From: Hysterangium stoloniferum
Taxonomy: Eukaryota > Basidiomycota > Agaricomycetes > Hysterangiales > Hysterangiaceae
Direction: 5' to 3'
Length of the DNA: 64,000 nt
NCBI GenBank assembly: GCA_015178975.1
Contig: WHVD01000189.1
Location: 62,001 to 126,000, forward strand
Positions within the stretch are counted from its first letter, which is position 1; each line of letters opens with the position of its first letter. Below are positions 59,327 through 64,000 of this stretch, piece by piece. The notes under the pieces are model-generated. The model was not told the origin of the DNA, ran no database searches, and saw only the letters and a list, made by a program, of their open reading frames with translations. The position numbers and the translations under genes were made by a program.

Positions 59327-60299
59327 ATGTCGATTCGTTGGCCATTATTCATCACTACCCCGGAAGATTCAGATACTGAAATTGCTGTACTTCAAAAAAT
59401 GTCGAAGGTCACAGAACTTCAACAAAAACGACAAAGGATGGAGGAGTTGAAGCGACGACAGGAGGAGGAGGAAAAGGCGTTGATGCAGGAGTTGAAAGAG
59501 GTGGAAGAGGCAGAAAAACAGGAGTTGGAGTGGGTGAAGGCGGAAAAGAAGCGTGGATACGGAAAACGGCGGAGGTTCAGAAAAAGAAGGAAGAGGTGGA
59601 AAGATTACAGTGGGAGTCAGAGGCGGCGAAAAAACTTAAGGAGATAAGGGAAGGAAAGGTAAGTTCGATCCATAAATTTTCTGTGGTTCCAACCGATAAC
59701 TATTGGGTACAGCAAAAAGCCGTGGAGGTGGAAGTAGAGGGAGAGGCTGGGCCTTCGAGTCCTAAAGTAAGTGCATCTACAAAAGGTCGGTAATTGATTA
59801 ACTTCCGAAACAGAAGCCAAAGGTCAAGGCTCCGGAATGGATGGAAGTCGTCCACGACACTCCATGTTATCAATGTTCCATACGGAATATGACATGTTGG
59901 AAACAGAAGGTAAAATGGGGTGGAACTTGCTATCCCTGCGCAGTTCTTAAACTTCCGTGCACTCTCGCCTCGAAAAGGGTTCCAAAAGGTGAGAAGGCTC
60001 AGAAGGCTAATGATGTGGAAAGTTCGGGAGCGGCCAAAGCTGTGGAAACTGAGGTGCCGAAAATGGATAGTACGGGCATTGAGCTCCTCAAGGACACCGT
60101 TGATGCGTTGGTCTTTATCGGGACGGAAGTCATGAAAATGCGGGATACACTAGATCGCCATAATGAGATACAGGAAAAGGGTTTCCGTTCATTGATCTGG
60201 AATTTCTGGAGGCAAAACGAGTTTCTGGAGAAGGTTTGGAGTATCAGAGACTCTAAAATAGTCCTAATAATATTTTTTTTTTTGACTTGCAAAACCTAA
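59327..60299 (+). CDS. Antisense zinc-cluster/coiled-coil protein encoded within gypsy element
   Basis: The first part is MSIRWPLFITTPEDSDTEIA, then a strongly charged Glu/Lys/Gln coiled coil. One base shift near 59545 breaks it; the continuing frame is VQKKKEEVERLQWESEAAKK. Two introns follow (59659-59712, GTAAGT...ACAG, and about 59767-59814). The last exon contains CYQCSIRNMTC, a 10-residue spacer and CYPCAVLKLPC. This is a perfect Cx2Cx6C-x10-Cx2Cx6C zinc-cluster pattern, as in fungal Zn2Cys6 factors. The C-terminus is helical. A 'gtataaaaa' box lies 56 bp before the ATG. The protein is unrelated to Gag or Pol. Similar charged, Cys-rich antisense proteins are, as far as I know, annotated in other Agaricomycete gypsy elements, with no assigned function. 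Confidence 0.6.
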
Positions 60300-60364
60300 A
60301 AGTGAGTGTGATATCAGAAATGTCAGAAGTGTCGGAGACTGAACAGAAAGAAAACAGAAAAGGG

Positions 60365-61624
60365 TTAGAGTGATGATAAAGGTCCGGGTTTGCTTGGATA
60401 AGCTGTGTGGAAGTCAGTAACAATTTCCATAGCGTGTCCAAGTTCCGTGGCCAATATCCATGAAGTTTCCTCGTCGGTACCTTCATAACCTGCCCATTTG
60501 ACTAAATAGAGCAATTTACAAGTATGTCGGCGATTGTCAATTTTAGAATCCAAAATTTCGGAAACTTCAAATTCAGGTTCTCTGTCAATGATGACCAGAG
60601 GGGACAGAGGTTGAATACATTCCAGGATTTTGTTAGGAACACAAGGTTCTAACATTGAAACGTGGAAAATGGGATGGACTGCTCGCATACTATTGGGAAG
60701 TTGGAGAGTCCATGAGAGTGAACCGGCTTGTGCTATAATTTCAAAAGGGCCTAAGAATTTCTCAGTGAGTTTTCTAGAAGGTTGGGTAGTACGGAAGAAT
60801 TGAGCTTTTACAAAAACCTGATCACCAATTTTAAAATTAGGAGGCAGGATCCTGTTTTTGTCTGTGGAATGTTGATAATATTCCTGTGTGGAAGAAATAG
60901 CTTTCCAAAGTTCTTGATGTAATTCATCGAGGTCGGTAATAAATTCTTGAGCACGAACAGAAGCCAAATCTCATTCGGAATGTACTGTGAGATTCAGATT
61001 ATAGCCTTTGTTGGTGAAAAAGGGAGAGACACCGGTAGTTGCATTCAGAGAGTTATTGTAGGCGAATTCCGCGATCGGAAGAAGGGATTTCCAGTTGTCC
61101 TGTTGATAATTGCAATAGATGCAGAGATATTGTTCCAATGTTTGATTAACGCATTCCATTTGTCCATCACCTTCCAGGTGATATCCCGAGGTGAAGTGTA
61201 GTTTCATGTTGAGGGCTTTTCCGAGGGCCTGGAAGAAATGGGAGATGAACTTGGAGCCTCGATTGGAAGTTACGTGAGATGGAACTCCGTGTTTGGAATC
61301 TGCTAATTGTAAGGATGTGATTGTATCATGAGTGGGTATGAAAATGCCTTGTTTCGAGAATCGATCCACAACAACTAGAATGGATGTAAAGCCTTCAGAC
61401 GTCAGAAGTTGTTCGATAAAATCCATGGAAATTGAGTTCCAGGGTTTTTCCAGTGTCGTGAGTTGCTTGAGAAGGCCGTATGGCTTGTGCCTCTGGGTTT
61501 TGGAGCATAAGCAGGTGGTGCATGACTTACAGAACTGGGTTATGAAATCTTGGAGGTTGGGCCAAGTGTATTCTCTACGGATTAAACCAAGAGTATTGTT
61601 AATGCCATAATGTCCAGAGATTGG
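60365..61624 (-). pseudogene. Gypsy integrase and chromodomain (with stop codon)
   Basis: The HHCC zinc site is visible (H..H..C..C in KHNHPISGHYGINN and FCKSCTTC). The catalytic core has MDFIEQL for the first Asp. The second Asp region reads TSNRGSKF where TSDRGSEF is expected, so Asp has become Asn. The Glu region is GDGQMECVNQTLEQYL. A TGA stop follows LTVHSE at 60968-60970. The C-terminal part has FKIGDQVFVKAQF and a chromodomain (FEVSEILDSKIDN, LYLVKWAGYEGTDEETSW). Catalysis should be lost. Confidence 0.88.
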
Positions 61625-61634
61625 ATGATTGTGT

Positions 61635-63880
61635 TTATACTGAAGTACACGGAGTCGGAGATTGTTGGAATCTGGAACATAGATACGTCCATCGAGACGG
61701 ATAAAGCCTTGAGAGTCTTGTGACCATCGGTTGGTCGGGATTGTCAGGAACTTCTAGGTGTGGCTTGAGAGCTGGATCAGAAGTGAGTGCGGAAAGGATA
61801 TCTTGATGTAATTGCTCAATGTCCATAATCATGATGCTACGCATAATTGGATAGTAGAGGGAAGTCACTCGAATAGATGTGGAAAGTTGTTGCATTGTAA
61901 AAACTGGTTTCAAGTTATGCGGATTAACAACGGCGTAGTTACTTTCCCCCTCTTTAGGATAGACATCCCATTGTCGAGTCATGGCATCTGGTTTTCCACC
62001 AAGATGTCCAGGTCGGAAACAGATAATCATGTTGAAAGTGGAAAGGAATTCAGACCAGCGGGCTTGCCGGTGGGTTAAAAGTTTAGTGGTAGAAAAATAT
62101 TCGAGATTTTTGTGATCAGTAACAATGTCAATGGGAGTTGTGGAACCTTCGAGATACTGGCGCCAATGTTTGAAAGCCTTGAAAATCGCCAAAAGTTCCT
62201 TATCATGAACATCATAGTTGAGTTTGGACACTTTCAGTGTCCGAGAAAGGAATGCGACTGGATGAATTTCACCATCAGAATCTTGAATGGAAAGAATCAC
62301 AGCAATTGCATAATCGGAAGCATTGGTTTCCACAATAATCGGAACATCAGGTTTCCAATGGGAAAGAATCGGGGCAGAAGTAAAAGCATTTTTTAAAGTC
62401 TGGAAGGCGGAGCAGCATTTGTCGTCAAAGACCCATGGTTGAGTTTTACGGGTAAGACGAGTGAGTGGTACTGTAATATCCAAGTAATTCCAAATAAAAT
62501 GATGGTAAAAGTTGGCGAAACCTAAAAATGACTGAATGTCCTTGACTTTCCATGGTTCGGGCCAATCACGGACAACTTGAACCTTGGTTTCGTCCATACG
62601 AAGACCCTCAGGTCTGATAATGAAACCTAAGTATTCAATAGAATCCATGTCAAAGTAGCATTTTTTACTGTTGGCGAGAAGACCGTTTTTACGGAGTCTT
62701 CAGAAAACTTCACAGACCTGTTCATTGTGAAGAGCAGGATCCTCGGAAAATACCAAAATGTCGTCCAAATAGACTATAACACATACGTCAAGCATGTCAG
62801 AAAATATATCATTAACAAAACGTTGAAAAGTGGAAGGTGCATTGGTAAGGCCGAACGGTATAACCAACCATTCAAAGGATCCATAGTGAGTCCGAAAAGC
62901 AGTTTTCCATTCATCACCCTCGGCAATTCGAACCAAATGATAAGCGTGTTTGAGGTCTATTTTGGTGTAAATTCGAGCTTTCCGTGGGGTGTCGAGTAAA
63001 TTGGTAACGAGTGGAAGTGGATACTTATCTTTCTGTGTGATGGAATTTAATCCTCTGAAATCAACACAGAGTCGAAGGGAGCCATCCTTCTTTCTGACGA
63101 AAAGGATGGGTGCTCTGTACGGAGACTTTGAGGGACGGATAAAACCTATCGACAGATGTTCATCCAGGAACTCCCAAATAGACGAAAGTTCTGATTGGGA
63201 CAATGGGTAAATAGGTCCTAACAGAGGGTTTGAACTGGGCTCAATATCAATTTTTAAGTCGTAGGGCCTATGTGGTGCAAGCCTGTCAGCTTTTTGCTTA
63301 CTGAAAATGTCCGTGAAATCATGGTATTTTTCGGGAACTCCTTCCAGGTCGGCTTTTAGCTTGGATAATTCTGGAGTCACAAAACATCCAGATGCTTCAT
63401 CAACTTTTAAGCTGATGGAAAAACATTGCAAACCATCCAGTTCACTCGCCCTAACAAATGCCAAAGCATTGATGAGAGAGATTTTTGGAGGCCCGGATGT
63501 TTCAGTAGAAGCCGTTGATGCCATTGATGCCAAAAAGGCATTGGCCAGAAAAGACGCTGCAGGAGGAACTGAAGTGTCAGGAATCCAGAAATTAATACTG
63601 CCCAATACCCAGTCAATCAACAGATTATATCGGGTGAGCCAGTTGTATCCAAGAACTACCGAACAGCTAGAGTCCAACTGTGTTACGAAAAAGGTAACCG
63701 TCTGGGATGTTCCACAAGGGAACCAGATAGACATGTCGCAGGCTTGGGTAATTGCCGTATTGCTAGTGCCATCAAACAAATGCAAGGAAATTGTGGGAAC
63801 AGAATAGAGTTTCAGATTATGTTTTGTGGCAAAGGTGGTATCTACAAAACAGTGTGTGGAGCTGGAATCTATCAGAGCTC
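61635..63880 (-). pseudogene. Gypsy protease, reverse transcriptase and RNase H (with stop codon)
   Basis: From about 63880 the minus strand reads ALIDSSSTHCFVDTTFATKH (protease, with DSS where DSG or DTG is usual), preceded by a TGA. The RT core follows: IRPSKSPYRAPILFVRKKDG, LRLCVDFRGLN, KIDLKHAYHLVRIAEGDEWK, TAFRTHYGSFEWLVIPFGLT and the active site VIVYLDDILVF. A TGA at about 62697-62699 splits RT after the QVCEVF segment. The frame continues with GLLANSKKCYF, then SIEYLGFIIRPEGL. RNase H follows, with ETNASDYAIAVIL and KLNYDVHDKELLAIFKAFKH. It ends near 61635 in the integrase linker. Confidence 0.88.
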
Positions 63881-64000
63881 AGAACACTAAATTTCCAAGA
63901 AAGTCAGAGACAAGTTTTACAAATAATGAATTGGGATTAGAGAGAGCGGACACGTTGAGACGGATAATCTCGGAAACATGGAGAGAGTCAACGCAACCCT

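Larger units (their letters stand above)
59150..64000 (-). mobile_element. Ty3/gypsy chromodomain retrotransposon (3' part, runs off window)
   Basis: The minus-strand Pol order is protease, RT, RNase H, integrase, chromodomain, which defines Ty3/gypsy. The 5' LTR and Gag lie beyond 64000. The element includes an antisense gene between the chromodomain and the 3' LTR. Pol is broken by in-frame stops, so this copy cannot make an intact polyprotein. Confidence 0.9.

Noticed and set aside
1..64000. tRNA, rRNA or a secondary-metabolite cluster
   Set aside because: No cloverleaf with A and B boxes or rRNA tract was recognised by eye, and neighbouring genes are unrelated housekeeping functions. A tRNAscan-type run would settle the RNA genes.

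Overview
This window is nuclear DNA of an intron-dense filamentous fungus, most likely a basidiomycete of the Agaricomycetes. The reasons are genes cut by many 45-70 bp GT-AG introns with CTNA-type branch sites, fungal families (BTB proteins, the ArAE_2/DUF2421 transporter, D-arabinono-lactone oxidase, Vps36 with two NZF fingers, a DUF1687 protein), a METTL14-like MT-A70 protein, and chromodomain Ty3/gypsy elements. I see no prokaryotic features.

Layout. 1-3700: nested LTR-derived repeats with a 19-bp minisatellite. 4404-5526 (-): BTB protein. 7981-9854 (-): VPS36. 10103-11840 (+): single-pass mucin-like membrane protein. 13318-14703 (-): unknown protein with a presequence-like N-terminus. 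14945-15525 (-): DUF1687/FMP46-like protein. 15764-19965 (-): RNA polymerase III second-largest subunit. 20403-21465 (-): UBE2G1-type E2. 22050-23453 (-): dihydrofolate synthase. 23337-26650: a tandem segmental duplication carrying two C2H2 zinc-finger genes. 27310-32042 (+): ArAE_2-type membrane transporter. 32485-35744 (+): Hsp70-fold ATPase-like protein. 36397-38206 (+): D-arabinono-1,4-lactone oxidase. 38511-39388 (-): UBC7/UBE2G2-type E2. 39633-41374 (-): mitochondrial 2-oxodicarboxylate carrier. 41503-41999 (+): SRP9. 42809-45528 (+): NOC2. 45671-47958 (-): METTL14/Kar4-like. 48490-48640: gypsy relic. 49099-50001 (-): prefoldin subunit 3. 50189-53410 (+): MRD1. 53600-64000: a transposon-rich zone (copia, gypsy, LTRs) running off the right edge.

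Most genes are housekeeping: Pol III transcription, ribosome biogenesis (NOC2, MRD1), protein folding and targeting (prefoldin, SRP9), ubiquitin and ESCRT sorting (two Ubc7-class E2s, VPS36), folate and erythroascorbate synthesis, and mitochondrial transport. They form no operon. Several pairs are head-to-head with very short shared promoters.

The most unusual structure is the large MRD1 intron (51125-51706). It reads as three complete introns joined directly at AG|GT junctions. Each contains a box C/D snoRNA-like unit of 88-92 nt with a hairpin that varies in a compensatory way. Other notable items are the duplicated zinc-finger genes that carried along a broken copy of the folate gene's 5' end, a 7-nt microexon and a GC-AG intron in RPC2, and an intron-containing zinc-cluster gene encoded antisense inside the right-hand gypsy element. 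Exon boundaries were read by eye from splice signals and reading frame. Where I give protein lengths, the exon sums are exact multiples of three.
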